64,000 nucleotides of DNA from Alphaproteobacteria bacterium (GCA_021774575.1 JAJFIX010000045.1:78561-142560), one strand, 5' to 3'. Shown: positions 34,715 to 44,292, counted from the first letter of the stretch. Notes: generated by a model not told the origin, from the letters alone. Made by a program: numbers and translations.

Positions 34715-35831
34715 TGGCTCCACCATTGGCCCCATCCATGAACTGCGTCAAGACCGCCCCCACCCGCGCCATATCGGCGTGGGTGCCAATGGTAAAGCGA
34801 ATACAATCTGCAAGCCCGTAGCCCCCCATTGCCCGCGCGCGAATAGAGTGAGACAGCAAAAACCGATGTGCAGCGGCGGCCATTTCATCACCACCGGGAA
34901 ACCGCACCAAAACGAAATTACCAACCGAGGGCGCCGGAATCAGTCCCAGCTCAACGACAAATTTGGAAAAATTGGTCAGCCCTTCATCGTTCAATTCCCG
35001 GGCCTGCCCCGTATAGGCAATATCTTCCATCGCAGCGGTTGCCGCCGCAATGGCCGGGGCACTGACGTTAAACGGTCCACGGATACGATTGAGAATATCG
35101 GCGATCCGCGCCGGACAATAGGCCCAGCCGATGCGCAATGCGGCGAGCCCGTAAATCTTAGAAAATGTCCGGCACATAACGACATTATCGGACGTCTCGA
35201 CCATACGGACCCCCGGTTCATAATCATTTCGCGAGACATATTCAGCGTAGGCCGCATCAATCACCAGTAATGTTTTTTCGGGCAGGCCTTCACGCAAACG
35301 AACCATCTCAGACTGGGGAAGGTAGGAGCCGGTCGGATTATTGGGATTGGCGAGAAAGACAATACGGGTCCGTTCCGTCGTCAGGGCAAGCAGAGCGTCA
35401 ACGCTGGCGGTCAAATCGGTCTCGGCGGCAGCGACCGGGGTTGCCCCAACGGATTTGGCGACAATCGGATACATGAGAAAACCGTGGGCGCTGTAAAGTA
35501 TTTCGTCGCCGGGCCCAGCAAACGCGCGGGCAAGCAAGGTCAATAACTCGTCGGACCCCGCGCCGCAGACAATTTGCTCGGCCGGAATACCGTGGCGGCG
35601 GGCGATCGCCTGACGCAAAACTTGAGCGCTGCCATCGGGGTAAATATTCAACGTCTCGGCGACTGCTTTATGGGCCTTCATTGCCAAACGACTTGGCCCC
35701 AACGGGTTTTCATTGGACGCAATATTTATCAGATCCTCGGGCTCATCCATATCGGCGTTACCGCCGACATAGGCTTCGATATCGAGAATTCCCTGTTTAG
35801 GTGACGGTCCGGTCAACTTATTCACTTTCAT
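34704..35831 (-). CDS. hisC: Histidinol-phosphate/aromatic aminotransferase
   Basis: The 375-residue PLP enzyme has NIASNENPLGPS, NPNNPTGSYLP, DAAYAEYV and RTFSKIYGLAALRIGW, where the Lys of SKIYG holds PLP. Family and length fit HisC. Placed between chorismate mutase and tyrA, it probably transaminates prephenate or hydroxyphenylpyruvate as well as histidinol phosphate, as proposed for similarly placed HisC proteins. The C-terminus repeats GANGGANGG through a 12-bp duplication (34711-34734) that contains the tyrA start. Confidence 0.93.
   Translation of the reverse strand: MKVNKLTGPSPKQGILDIEAYVGGNADMDEPEDLINIASNENPLGPSRLAMKAHKAVAETLNIYPDGSAQVLRQAIARRHGIPAEQIVCGAGSDELLTLLARAFAGPGDEILYSAHGFLMYPIVAKSVGATPVAAAETDLTASVDALLALTTERTRIVFLANPNNPTGSYLPQSEMVRLREGLPEKTLLVIDAAYAEYVSRNDYEPGVRMVETSDNVVMCRTFSKIYGLAALRIGWAYCPARIADILNRIRGPFNVSAPAIAAATAAMEDIAYTGQARELNDEGLTNFSKFVVELGLIPAPSVGNFVLVRFPGGDEMAAAAHRFLLSHSIRARAMGGYGLADCIRFTIGTHADMARVGAVLTQFMDGANGGANGG
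34711..34734. repeat. 12-bp tandem duplication at hisC end and tyrA start
   Basis: CCATTGGC(T/C)CCA occurs twice. It encodes the final GANG repeats of HisC and lies across the tyrA ATG (34712-34714), adding an upstream in-frame ATG for tyrA. Confidence 0.85.
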
Positions 35832-36723
35832 CTTTACCCTGAATGACCCCCGGCATGACTAGTGGGGTCGCATATCCTCCGACATGCAGCAGAGTAGCAT
35901 CCGCTTCGGCAAAAGCCGCTAAAAAGGCCTCAAACCGTTTGTCGTCGCCGGTGATATAGCCCTCCAGATCAAGCAAATGCAATCGCTCGCCACCCTCCTC
36001 CTCGGGGGCATAAAATTTGTGCTCGGCGAGGGGCAGCCCGGCTTTGATCGTCGCATCGCGAACCAGCGCTCGGCTAGCCGATTGGGCACCGGTCAAGACA
36101 AACAAACTATGATCGTCGTCCGATTGTTCAACGTCGAAGGCGGCAACAATGAGGGCGTTCGGCTCGTTTTTGGCGGCAGTACTCCCCGATTGGGGCCTAC
36201 TCGCTAGGAAAGGCAAGCGCGCAACGACCCGCAACGGATTTGCATCCTGGCGGCACAGATGGTGCCACCAGTTCGGCCCCTGTTCACCTTGGTCGAAGGG
36301 CAGCAATCCAATTGCCGCCCGGCCTTGCGAAACCGCGTTCAATACTTGGGCCGGGGTTCCATGATAGCTTGCATCCATATCGGAGCTGAAATGCTCCAGG
36401 CCCAGGGTCCTCGCCGTCTCGTCTTCTGCATTTTTCAACACCGCCAGGGTAAGCCCCCCCTGCATTTCGATCGAGGCAGTTACCAAGTCACGCCAGATGG
36501 CGAATATCGCCCGCTTGCTCATTTTACCGGTTGGCCGCGCCAAAATCCGGCGGAAGAGACGCGCTTCCCGGCTCGGCTGATAGGAGGCGGTTTTGCTCAG
36601 TCCTTTTTCCCTGCCGATTTGCTCAACGATATCCGCCCGCTGCAAAATAAGATCGTGCAGGCGAATATCGATTTCATCGATTTTCTTGCGGAAATCATCC
36701 AGCTTATGTGAGGGTGTGCTCAT
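35818..36723 (-). CDS. Chorismate mutase (AroQ type) with extra C-terminal domain
   Basis: The N-terminal 90 residues are an AroQ-type chorismate mutase: LDDFRKKIDEIDIRLHDLIL, RADIVEQIGREKG and the helix with FRRILARP. They convert chorismate to prephenate. The following 200 residues are not mutase and recall a prephenate-dehydratase or periplasmic-binding-like fold (TPAQVLNAVSQGRAAIGLLP), then an ACT-like end. The stop overlaps hisC by 14 bases. With hisC and tyrA it forms a tyrosine/phenylalanine operon. Whether the C-terminal domain is catalytic is not clear. Confidence 0.85.
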   Translation of the reverse strand: MSTPSHKLDDFRKKIDEIDIRLHDLILQRADIVEQIGREKGLSKTASYQPSREARLFRRILARPTGKMSKRAIFAIWRDLVTASIEMQGGLTLAVLKNAEDETARTLGLEHFSSDMDASYHGTPAQVLNAVSQGRAAIGLLPFDQGEQGPNWWHHLCRQDANPLRVVARLPFLASRPQSGSTAAKNEPNALIVAAFDVEQSDDDHSLFVLTGAQSASRALVRDATIKAGLPLAEHKFYAPEEEGGERLHLLDLEGYITGDDKRFEAFLAAFAEADATLLHVGGYATPLVMPGVIQGKDESE

Positions 36724-36867
36724 GGGCGACGATTATCGGTGATTGACGGACGTGAGTCTTAATAGGCCGGCCACGTAAAGGCAAAGAAAACATTGACTTG
36801 CGAGCTCGTTTGCCAAGTGATGCACAATGATTTAAGTGCGCGAACAGCAACATACGACCCGGCGTAA

Positions 36868-38082
36868 ATGACCACACACAATAGCGATAGCATAGTAAAG
36901 ACCGACCCAAGCACCGAGATCGACTGGACCGACGATGGTCCCGGCGAAACCGTTCTGCTTGGCACGAAAGAAAAACTGCGCCTTGCCTGCGGGGCAGAGC
37001 TGGGACCGTTTCGCGTTTCCTATCAAACATACGGCACCCTCAATGCCGATAAATCAAATGTAATCTTGGTCTGTCACGCGCTCACCGGCGATCAATTCGC
37101 CGCCGAAACCCACCCAATAACCGGGCGACCCGGCTGGTGGGCACGGCTCATCGGCCCCGGAAAATCTTTGGATACAGACAGATATTTTATTTTATGTACC
37201 AATGTTTTGGGCGGGTGCATGGGTACGACGGGTCCGATGGATATAGACCCCAAATCGGGCAAACCCTTCGGGCTCGATTTTCCAGTCATTACTATCGCGG
37301 ACATGGTGCGCGCCCAAAAAATGCTGATCGACGAGCTTGGTATCGAGAAGCTTTTCTGCGTCACCGGTGGGTCGATGGGGGCGATGCAGGTTCTCGAATG
37401 GGCCGCTTTATATCCTGAAAGAGTTTATGCGGCCGCTCATATCGCCGGCACGGCGCGGCACACGGCGCAGAATATCGGTTTTCACGAGGTTGGCCGGCAA
37501 GCCATCGTCGCCGACCCCGACTGGTGCGAAGGCGAGTATTATAAACACGAGCGCCGGCCCGCCGCCGGTCTGGCAGTCGCCCGCATGGCCGCCCATATTA
37601 CCTATATGTCAGAAGCGGCGTTGCATCGGAAATTCGGCCGAAACCTCAATGACCGTGAAGCGCTGGCCTATGGCTTCGATGCCGATTTTAGCGTTGAGAG
37701 TTATTTGCGCCACCAAGGCAGCACTTTCGTCGACCGGTTTGACGCAAATTCCTATCTCTACATCACCCGGGCGATGGACTATTTCGACATCGCTGCCGAA
37801 CATGGCGACGGGATTCTAGCCAATGTGTTCAAAAATACGCCGGTTCGGTTCGGCGTAATCAGTTTTAGCTCCGACTGGTTGTTTCCAACGTCGGAATCTC
37901 GGCGGCTGGTCCATGCGCTGAACGCTGTGTCGGCAAGCGTCGGGTTTGTCGAGATCGAAACCGATGCGGGGCACGATGCCTTTTTGTTAGAGGAACCGGA
38001 ATTTTTTCGCTCCCTTGAAGGTTTCCTCAATGGCGCCGCCGAACAGCTCGGCCTAAATGCCCCGACGGCAGATCAAAAATGA
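36868..38082 (+). CDS. metX: Homoserine O-acetyltransferase
   Basis: The 404-residue alpha/beta hydrolase has the MetX motifs [33 protein letters not shown], the nucleophile elbow GGSMGAMQ and the late His in TDAGHDAFL. MetX acetylates homoserine from acetyl-CoA, the first committed step of methionine synthesis. The stop overlaps metW by four bases (ATGA). A TTGACT at 36798-36803 in the 144-base upstream region could be a -35 element, but no good -10 follows. A SAM riboswitch was looked for and not found. Confidence 0.94.
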   Translation: MTTHNSDSIVKTDPSTEIDWTDDGPGETVLLGTKEKLRLACGAELGPFRVSYQTYGTLNADKSNVILVCHALTGDQFAAETHPITGRPGWWARLIGPGKSLDTDRYFILCTNVLGGCMGTTGPMDIDPKSGKPFGLDFPVITIADMVRAQKMLIDELGIEKLFCVTGGSMGAMQVLEWAALYPERVYAAAHIAGTARHTAQNIGFHEVGRQAIVADPDWCEGEYYKHERRPAAGLAVARMAAHITYMSEAALHRKFGRNLNDREALAYGFDADFSVESYLRHQGSTFVDRFDANSYLYITRAMDYFDIAAEHGDGILANVFKNTPVRFGVISFSSDWLFPTSESRRLVHALNAVSASVGFVEIETDAGHDAFLLEEPEFFRSLEGFLNGAAEQLGLNAPTADQK

Positions 38083-38714
38083 ATATTTTACAAGCCGCGA
38101 ATGCTGGCATTCGGTCCGACCAGCGATATATTGCCGATATGATCGAACCCAATGCGCGGGTTCTCGATGTTGGGTGTGGCGACGGAAAACTGCTTTATCA
38201 CCTGGTTCACGAAAAAGGCGTCGACGGGCGGGGCATTGAGCTCAGCCGCGAGGGTGTGACCGCCTGTTTTCATTTGGGGCTTTCGGTCATCCAAGGGGAT
38301 GCCGAAGCCGATCTTGCGGAATATCCGGCAGCCAGCTTCGACTATGTGATCCTGTCGCAAACATTGCAGACCATTCACGACATCAAGGGTGTTGTCGATC
38401 AGCTGTTACGGATCGGCCACCGAGCGATCGTCAGCTTTCCCAATTTCGGCCACTGGCAGGTCCGATGGCGGTTGCTGACGCGCGGCCGGGCGCCGTCCAC
38501 CGACACGCTGCCATTTGGCTGGCACGACACCCCAAATATCCGAATTTTCACAATATTGGATTTATTGGATTTTTGCCGCGACCAGGGTATCGGGATCGAG
38601 AAAATGATTGCCCTTGGTAGCAATGGCGCAGAAATTTCAGCCGGTGGAAATATTGGCACGCGGATCGCCAATTTGCGGGCCACCCAAGGACTGCTGCTCA
38701 TTTCGCGTGATTAG
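38079..38714 (+). CDS. metW: MetW, methionine biosynthesis methyltransferase-like protein
   Basis: The 211-residue protein has [12 protein letters not shown], the SAM-binding glycine loop, then [10 protein letters not shown] and [20 protein letters not shown], a stretch diagnostic for MetW. MetW forms a complex with MetX and raises its activity in organisms that use this pair. The ATG lies inside the metX stop. Confidence 0.94.
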   Translation: MNILQAANAGIRSDQRYIADMIEPNARVLDVGCGDGKLLYHLVHEKGVDGRGIELSREGVTACFHLGLSVIQGDAEADLAEYPAASFDYVILSQTLQTIHDIKGVVDQLLRIGHRAIVSFPNFGHWQVRWRLLTRGRAPSTDTLPFGWHDTPNIRIFTILDLLDFCRDQGIGIEKMIALGSNGAEISAGGNIGTRIANLRATQGLLLISRD

Positions 38715-38718
38715 GTCG

Positions 38719-39885
38719 TTATCGCCCCGGCACGATGCGAGCAATCCGACCACGCGCGTGGTCCAAAATTAATATCTCGCCATCCGTGCCTTGCGCAAAT
38801 GCGGCGATATTCAAACCGACTCTCGCCAGCTCGACAACTTGCCCGTCTTCGCGTGTCGCCCAAATCCGGCCGGAACAAAAATCCCCATAGACAAACCAGC
38901 CAACCAAATCAGGTATGGCGCTACCCCGATAGACAAAGCCCCCGGTGACCGAGCAGCCAAGATTATGACTATATTCGGCGACCGGTTCGATCAGGCCGTT
39001 TGTGTTTGTGTCGGACAGTTCAAACACATGCGCGCCTTCGCGTGCATTCCATCCATAATTGCCACCGAGAGTAATACGGTCGACTTCTTCCCACCGGTTT
39101 TGGCCAACGTCAGCCAGCCATAGATCGCCGGTTTCCCGGTCAAAACTCCAGCGCCAGGGATTGCGCAATCCATAGGCGAAAATCTCTGACAATCCATCTT
39201 GGCCAACAAACGGATTGTCATCGGGAATCCCATAGGGCGCGCCCTGGTCAACATCTATGCGGATCATCGTGCCGAGCATCGTGTCTCGATTCTGCCCATG
39301 CCCCTGGGGATCGCCGGCGCTACCGCCATCGCCAAACCCGGCATAAAGAAAACCGTCCGGGCCGAAGGAGATTTGACCACCATTATGATTGGCAAACGGC
39401 TGATCAACGGTCAGGATAATTTCCTCGCTCCTCGGATCAAGCACTTGGCCGTTTTCGTCGGCCATGCGAAAGCGTGAGATCACCGAAGTTAGGGCCACCC
39501 CACCCCCCGATCCACGGCGGGTATAGGACAGAAATAGTTCGCCGTTCGACTGAAAATCAGGGTGAAAAGCGATTCCCAGAAGCCCAGCCTCATTGGGACC
39601 GGACGCAATTCTTCCACGTAGATCTGCAACCACGCCAACGGTATTTGCAGCGGTCGAATTATCGATGATTAATAGTCGGCCAGCCTGTTCCGCCACATAC
39701 CAGCGATCTTGCCGACCCGGCGACTGCACCATCGAAACCGGCCGGTCTAAGGCAGGAGAGAGATCGGGGAACACCAAAACAAGATCAACCGGCCCTGGCA
39801 AATTCTGCGCCGCTACGCCGAAACAACCGAATATAGCAAATGCCCCCAACCAGACACCAAGCCTCGAAACCAGAGATTTCATCAT
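38719..39885 (-). CDS. Exported PQQ-type sugar dehydrogenase
   Basis: The 388-residue protein has a signal peptide (cleavage near VAAQN) and the six-bladed propeller of soluble glucose/sorbosone dehydrogenases: LLGIAFHPDF, FANHNGGQISFGPDGFLY, YGLRNPWRWSFD and DVGQNRWEEVD. These enzymes oxidise aldoses in the periplasm with PQQ. PQQ-binding residues were not checked one by one. It overlaps the preceding methyltransferase gene (ATGATGA) and converges on metW. Confidence 0.88.
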   Translation of the reverse strand: MMKSLVSRLGVWLGAFAIFGCFGVAAQNLPGPVDLVLVFPDLSPALDRPVSMVQSPGRQDRWYVAEQAGRLLIIDNSTAANTVGVVADLRGRIASGPNEAGLLGIAFHPDFQSNGELFLSYTRRGSGGGVALTSVISRFRMADENGQVLDPRSEEIILTVDQPFANHNGGQISFGPDGFLYAGFGDGGSAGDPQGHGQNRDTMLGTMIRIDVDQGAPYGIPDDNPFVGQDGLSEIFAYGLRNPWRWSFDRETGDLWLADVGQNRWEEVDRITLGGNYGWNAREGAHVFELSDTNTNGLIEPVAEYSHNLGCSVTGGFVYRGSAIPDLVGWFVYGDFCSGRIWATREDGQVVELARVGLNIAAFAQGTDGEILILDHARGRIARIVPGR

Positions 39886-40634
39886 TTTTTCACCAACTTG
39901 CCCTCGCTAATGACCCCACGCGCAACACCGCTGACGGCTACATATTTTCGTTTTGTCGCGCGCTGACCCACCGGTGTACCGGCATATATCGTTTTTGAGG
40001 CCTCAATCAGCGAGACTCCGCCTAACGGTTTGAGCCACCGCCGTCCGATATTTTCGATCGCCGGGGCCGCAGCCAGCAAAAACCGGCGGCGGGTAGGCGG
40101 AATATAGAGCGCATGGACAGATTGTAGAGGCGTAAACATCGCATCGCGCAAGATGCGGTTGATCTGGCCCAAGGAGTATGGCTGCCCATTGCCAAAGGGT
40201 GTCCGGTCGGTGCGTGCCCAAATACCGCCCCGATTTGGAACCAGCAGCAGCAATCGCCCGCCATCGTCCATCACCCGCCAGATTTCGCGCAAAAAACTGG
40301 GAACGTGCTCACTTGCTTCCAGGCAATGAGCAATCAGGACCCGTTCCATACTCAGATCGGGCAAGGGCAAGTCCGCCTCATGGGCCAGGCAGGCAGCATT
40401 TGGCTCACCCTCAGGCCAGGGCAAAACGCCAATTCTGTCGGGCATGACGGATATCAATGCCTGCGCCTGGCCGCGAAAATTCGTCAAGTAAGGCGTCGCA
40501 TAGCCAACGCCGAGAACCGTTCGACCGGTTAAATCGGGCCAAATATCTTCGACCGCCCGGCCAATCGCCTGACGGGCAATGCCGCCAAGGCCGGTCGCAT
40601 AAAAATCCCGCAGATCGATTACATCGGAAAGCAT
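39882..40634 (-). CDS. SAM-dependent methyltransferase-like protein
   Basis: The 250-residue protein has a Rossmann methyltransferase fold with ERVLIAHCLEASEHVPSFLREIWRV-type helices and GGRLLLLVPN, a class I late strand. The glycine-rich motif is unusual, GVGYATPYL, so cofactor binding is not certain. A long C-terminal part (about 90 residues) follows with RRFLLAAAPAIENIGRRW. The substrate is not known. The stop overlaps the sugar dehydrogenase start. Confidence 0.75.
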   Translation of the reverse strand: MLSDVIDLRDFYATGLGGIARQAIGRAVEDIWPDLTGRTVLGVGYATPYLTNFRGQAQALISVMPDRIGVLPWPEGEPNAACLAHEADLPLPDLSMERVLIAHCLEASEHVPSFLREIWRVMDDGGRLLLLVPNRGGIWARTDRTPFGNGQPYSLGQINRILRDAMFTPLQSVHALYIPPTRRRFLLAAAPAIENIGRRWLKPLGGVSLIEASKTIYAGTPVGQRATKRKYVAVSGVARGVISEGKLVKK

Positions 40635-40724
40635 GACGCATATTATACAGGAATTTATTATTTTTCGGTAAGGGGCGACATCGAACCCAGGTTGGAAACT
40701 TCCGACCCGCCCCCCAAAGACCCA

Positions 40725-41522
40725 TCAGTCACCGGCAATAAATGACACCATTAACCAAGTACCATCCGCTTGTTTTCTGAAATTGGCACGATAATCGACC
40801 GGCGACCGAAAATCGCTGCTGCTATCGACGAAACCGAGATTTGCCCCAAGGTCTTTATTAGCGCTATCGCCCGCCAGCCGCACCTCAAACCAGGGATAAT
40901 GTGTGCCCTGATCATCTACGGTCACGACGCCATAAGCCAAGGTGGCAACGACCTGGGAATTGCCATCGGGCGCCGCATGGATGACCGATCCTTGGCTGAC
41001 GGCGACCAAGGTGGTGAACGGATCGCAATCGGAGCATCCGGGAATATCAAGACAGAAAACATAGGGGCTGCAGAAATCGTCTGGTGTTTCGAACACGCCG
41101 CCGAGAGCAATTGCGGTCTCAAGCTCGCGCCAATATCGGCTCCCATCCTGGTCGTTCACGAGTTGTTGGCGAAACTGTTCCGAGCCGAATCCACCACCAA
41201 AATCCAGATGAATATCCGGCGCCGCAGCGGCAACAACAGCCACCAAGTCACGGTCGCGAATGGCCCTGAGTAAGGCTGTGCGATGGGTCAAAAAATCGTT
41301 GTCACGCGCCGCTTCATCGACCGGCAACATGGTGATGGGTGCAGCAATTGACGGTGGCGTCTCGGTCGCTGGAATCGCCTTGACTGATCCGGCAGAATTC
41401 TGTTTTGCTCCCGTTTGCGCAACAACATCACCAACCGCCAGCATCTCAGTGCCACCACATTGGACCAACGCTAAGGCAACAAGGACGCAAGCGGTAAAGT
41501 TACAAAGAAGCGATTTGGTCAT
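40725..41522 (-). CDS. Lipoprotein with SH3-like C-terminal domain
   Basis: The 265-residue protein has a lipoprotein signal (LALVQC, Cys22), a linker rich in Pro, Thr and Ala, a helical part (RTALLRAIRDRDLVAVVAAA) and, in the last 100 residues, an SH3b-like domain with LVAVSQGSVIHAAPDGNSQV and YPWFEVRLAG. Four Cys in YVFCLDIPGCSDCD may form disulfides. Such proteins often bind peptidoglycan or other envelope parts; this is inference. Confidence 0.75.
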   Translation of the reverse strand: MTKSLLCNFTACVLVALALVQCGGTEMLAVGDVVAQTGAKQNSAGSVKAIPATETPPSIAAPITMLPVDEAARDNDFLTHRTALLRAIRDRDLVAVVAAAAPDIHLDFGGGFGSEQFRQQLVNDQDGSRYWRELETAIALGGVFETPDDFCSPYVFCLDIPGCSDCDPFTTLVAVSQGSVIHAAPDGNSQVVATLAYGVVTVDDQGTHYPWFEVRLAGDSANKDLGANLGFVDSSSDFRSPVDYRANFRKQADGTWLMVSFIAGD

Positions 41523-41660
41523 CTCTTACTAAGTCCTATATTTTTTCGATGAGTGCACCGACAAAAGAGACACGAGATACGAGTGAACTCAAATCGGCAA
41601 CAAACCACAAGGTAAAACAACCGATACGGGGGCCAATTCCCCAAAAAGGGTAGGACGATA

Positions 41661-42260
41661 ATGAGCCAAATAAAAAAGCAACGCGTTAAGCGCACCCGGA
41701 CGCTGAAACCCTCTGATATCGAAACTACGACCAGGATCAGACGGCGCCAAGCGCTGTCGGTCATCGGCGGGTTTATCGCCAGCACGACCGTCCTGGCCTA
41801 TGGCCGACTGTCCTATGCGCAGACGGATGAAGATGAAATTTATCTTGCCGATAAGGAGGGTCGAGGTAGATATCTCGACAATGATACCGGCAAACGTGGC
41901 GACCCCTATCGAACCGGCACCGACACTGACATTACCACTAAGGCCGACCCCGCGGGCGGTGGTTTGCAGGAAGCCGATGTCGACGGCGACCCAGCCGGCA
42001 GCGGCGCCGACACCGACGGCGACCCAACACCCATAGGCCGCCCCCGCCAAACCGGGCTGACCGATACCGACGAAGGCTCCGGCGCCGATGAAGCTGCGTT
42101 TGGCCGTGGTAATACAACGGATAACGATAGTGGCGCTAACGCCGACCCGGCCTATCAAGGGGGCGAAACCGGTAGTGACTCGGCTTTGCGCGGCCGCCTT
42201 AACGATAGTGATACCGGCCGCTTTGCCGATGCCGCCGGCCATGGAACAGATTCCGACTGA
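41661..42260 (+). CDS. Tat-exported acidic repeat protein
   Basis: The 199-residue protein begins with a basic N-terminus and a twin-arginine type signal (RIRRRQALSVIGGF, then IASTTVLAYGRLSYA). From about residue 65 on it is made of degenerate 15-19-residue repeats of form DxDxGxxADPxxxGG, for example TDTDEGSGADEAAFGRG and TTDNDSGANADPAYQGG. Asp spacing recalls calcium-binding DxDxG loops. There is no other domain. It was not assigned to a known family. Tat export suggests folding or cofactor/metal loading in the cytoplasm. AGGACGATA before ATG 41661 supports the start. Confidence 0.7.
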   Translation: MSQIKKQRVKRTRTLKPSDIETTTRIRRRQALSVIGGFIASTTVLAYGRLSYAQTDEDEIYLADKEGRGRYLDNDTGKRGDPYRTGTDTDITTKADPAGGGLQEADVDGDPAGSGADTDGDPTPIGRPRQTGLTDTDEGSGADEAAFGRGNTTDNDSGANADPAYQGGETGSDSALRGRLNDSDTGRFADAAGHGTDSD

Positions 42261-42276
42261 AGGTTAGCCGGTAATA

Positions 42277-42723
42277 TCAGATCAATGCGGTCCCACCAGC
42301 CAATATCTTGTCTGCCAGCCCAATGACCCGGACCGTCTCGTCCCACAATGTATAATCATCAAGCTCGCTAAGCTTTGCCCAACACACATCACTTGCATCG
42401 CTACCAGGGCAAATAGCGCCACCAGTCCAGCGGGCGGCAAAATCGAATAAGCTATAATGGAAACGCACCGCGCCTTCGGCATCACGGGTGATGCTGTCAA
42501 TGGCATCGATCATGCCGACAAGTTCGATTTCGGCGCCGGTTTCCTCGGCGACTTCGCGTATTGCCGCTTCGCGTAGCGTTTCGCCCAGCTCCTGCCCGCC
42601 ACCGGGCAAACTCCACTGACCTTGGCGCGGCGCCTTGGCACGCCGGATCAGCAGGACCGACCCGTCATGGATAATGACCACGCCGACGCCAACGACGGGG
42701 CGTTCAGGATAGGCCCGGCTCAT
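42277..42723 (-). CDS. Nudix hydrolase
   Basis: The 148-residue protein has a full Nudix box, GGGQELGETL at 41-50 running on to REVAEETGAEI at about 56-66, with the Glu that bind magnesium. VGVVIIHDGSVLLIRRAK and GQWSLPGG come before it, typical of MutT/ADP-ribose pyrophosphatase-like members. The substrate cannot be read from sequence. It is convergent with the Tat protein, 16 bases apart. Confidence 0.9.
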   Translation of the reverse strand: MSRAYPERPVVGVGVVIIHDGSVLLIRRAKAPRQGQWSLPGGGQELGETLREAAIREVAEETGAEIELVGMIDAIDSITRDAEGAVRFHYSLFDFAARWTGGAICPGSDASDVCWAKLSELDDYTLWDETVRVIGLADKILAGGTALI

Positions 42724-42758
42724 CTTTCCACACTTTTTGGCCTCAACGTAGCCGAGCC

Positions 42759-43481
42759 CTAATACATATGCTGACCGCCATTGATCGACAGGGTCGAACC
42801 GGTGACGAAATCAGCATCATCGGCGGTCAAAAAAGTGACACCACGGGCGATATCTTCGGCATGGCCGAGCCGCCCCGCCGGAATGCGCGCTATGATTTTC
42901 TCCAGCACATCGGCAGGTACGGCGCGAACCATCTCGGTATCGACATAGCCCGGCGCGATAGCATTCACTGTAACGCCCTTGGCCGCGCCTTCTTGCGCTA
43001 AAGCCTTGGTAAAACCATGAATGCCGGATTTTGCCGCAGCATAATTAACCTGCCCATATTGGCCAGCCTGACCATTGATCGAACCGATATTGACGATCCG
43101 CCCAAAGCTGCGCTCGCGCATGCCATCGATCACGCAGCGGCTGGTATTAAAACAGCCGCCAAGATTGGTATCGATCACCTGCTGCCATTGTTCATGATCC
43201 ATGCGGTGCATGGTCCCATCGCGGGTGATACCCGCATTATTTACGAGTATTTCGACCGGCCCGACTTCGCTGACAATTTCGGCAAAAGCGGCTTGGCATT
43301 GCTCGAATTTCGAAACGTCAAATTTCTTAACCGCTATTCCGGTTGCATTGACGAAAGCCTCGGCTGCTTGATCATTGCCCGCGTAATTGGCAATCACCGT
43401 GCGTCCCGCCGCCTTGAGCGCAATTGATATTTCTTCGCCAATACCCCGTGTTCCCCCAGTAACGACTGCGACCCGGCTCAT
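42759..43481 (-). CDS. phaB: Acetoacetyl-CoA reductase
   Basis: The start is ATG 43481, with AAGGAG ten bases upstream; a longer frame to 43532 has no site. The 240-residue short-chain dehydrogenase has VVTGGTRGIGEEI, NNAGITRDGTMHRM, NIGSINGQAGQYGQ and NYAAAKSG (Ser, Tyr and Lys of the active site) and ends STLSINGGQHMY, typical of PhaB. It reduces acetoacetyl-CoA to (R)-3-hydroxybutyryl-CoA for polyhydroxybutyrate. Divergent with the phaJ-like gene. A FabG role is the alternative. Confidence 0.87.
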   Translation of the reverse strand: MSRVAVVTGGTRGIGEEISIALKAAGRTVIANYAGNDQAAEAFVNATGIAVKKFDVSKFEQCQAAFAEIVSEVGPVEILVNNAGITRDGTMHRMDHEQWQQVIDTNLGGCFNTSRCVIDGMRERSFGRIVNIGSINGQAGQYGQVNYAAAKSGIHGFTKALAQEGAAKGVTVNAIAPGYVDTEMVRAVPADVLEKIIARIPAGRLGHAEDIARGVTFLTADDADFVTGSTLSINGGQHMY

Positions 43482-43666
43482 AATAGATATACTCCTTGGT
43501 TGAACGATCAACATGGCTGCCCCGCCATTCATATCTATAAATAGCGGTTCAACGGCGCGAGCAAGAAGGTTCTTTTTGCCAGGACTGCAGCAGCCGCATC
43601 GTCATTCACCGCGCGGCGCAATATTGTTGCGGTGCAAAAATCATAAATTTCAGTAAATGCATTAAC

Positions 43667-43694
43667 TTGACGTATATTTGCCATCAGATATATT
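43667..43694 (+). promoter_or_regulatory. Sigma-70-type promoter for the phaJ-like gene
   Basis: TTGACG (43667-43672), 16 bases, TATATT (43689-43694), 43 bases before the ATG at 43738. A second TATAAT at 43704-43709 has no good -35. Confidence 0.5.
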
Positions 43695-43737
43695 GCACTG
43701 CACTATAATTTAAGCCCTGCATTTAGGATATATACCG

Positions 43738-44223
43738 ATGGATATGAAAACCGAAACCGCCGACCAAAACGGATACGACGAGGCATCTTTGCTAGCCGAA
43801 CTCAGTGGCTATTTCTTCGAAGACCTGGAAGTCGGCATGACGGCGGTCTATGCGCGCACCATCGGCCCGGCCGACCTTGTCATGTTTGCTGGCATGTCCG
43901 GCGACACCAATCCGATGCACCTCAACGAGCAATATGCGGCCAATACCATGTTCAATGGCGTGATCGCCCACGGCATGCTGTGTTCGAGTTTCATTTCGAC
44001 CGTTGTCGGGACCCGGCTACCCGGTCCGGGCTGTGTCTATATCAAACAATCCTTGCGGTTTTTGGCCCCGGTTCGTCCCGGCGACACAGTGACAGCCCGA
44101 GCGACGGTCAAGGCACTGTCCCCGGAACGCCGCCGCGCCACTCTTGAAACCAACTGCATGGTTGGCGACACGCTGGTCATCGACGGCGAGGCCGAAGTTT
44201 TGGTCCCGGCCCGCCCCAAATAG
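43738..44223 (+). CDS. phaJ: (R)-specific enoyl-CoA hydratase (MaoC/PhaJ type)
   Basis: The 161-residue hot-dog-fold protein has YFFEDLEVGM, then FAGMSGDTNPMHLNEQYA, the hydratase 2 motif with catalytic Asp and His, and GVIAHGML. It hydrates trans-enoyl-CoA to (R)-3-hydroxyacyl-CoA and can feed polyhydroxyalkanoate synthesis, in line with the divergent phaB. AGGA stands nine bases before ATG 43738. Other MaoC-domain roles remain possible. Confidence 0.85.
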   Translation: MDMKTETADQNGYDEASLLAELSGYFFEDLEVGMTAVYARTIGPADLVMFAGMSGDTNPMHLNEQYAANTMFNGVIAHGMLCSSFISTVVGTRLPGPGCVYIKQSLRFLAPVRPGDTVTARATVKALSPERRRATLETNCMVGDTLVIDGEAEVLVPARPK

Positions 44224-44292
44224 GGCGCGGACACCGGCAGCCAACTAAAACCTTTACCTGGTCGTAAATCGCGGCTAACAGCTTGGATCGCG

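Noticed and set aside
36724..36867. SAM-II riboswitch upstream of metX
   Set aside because: A GCAC/GTGC hairpin with TGATTTAA in the loop recalls SAM-II, which precedes met genes in alphaproteobacteria, but the loop is too short and the conserved GCTAAA pseudoknot strand is not present.
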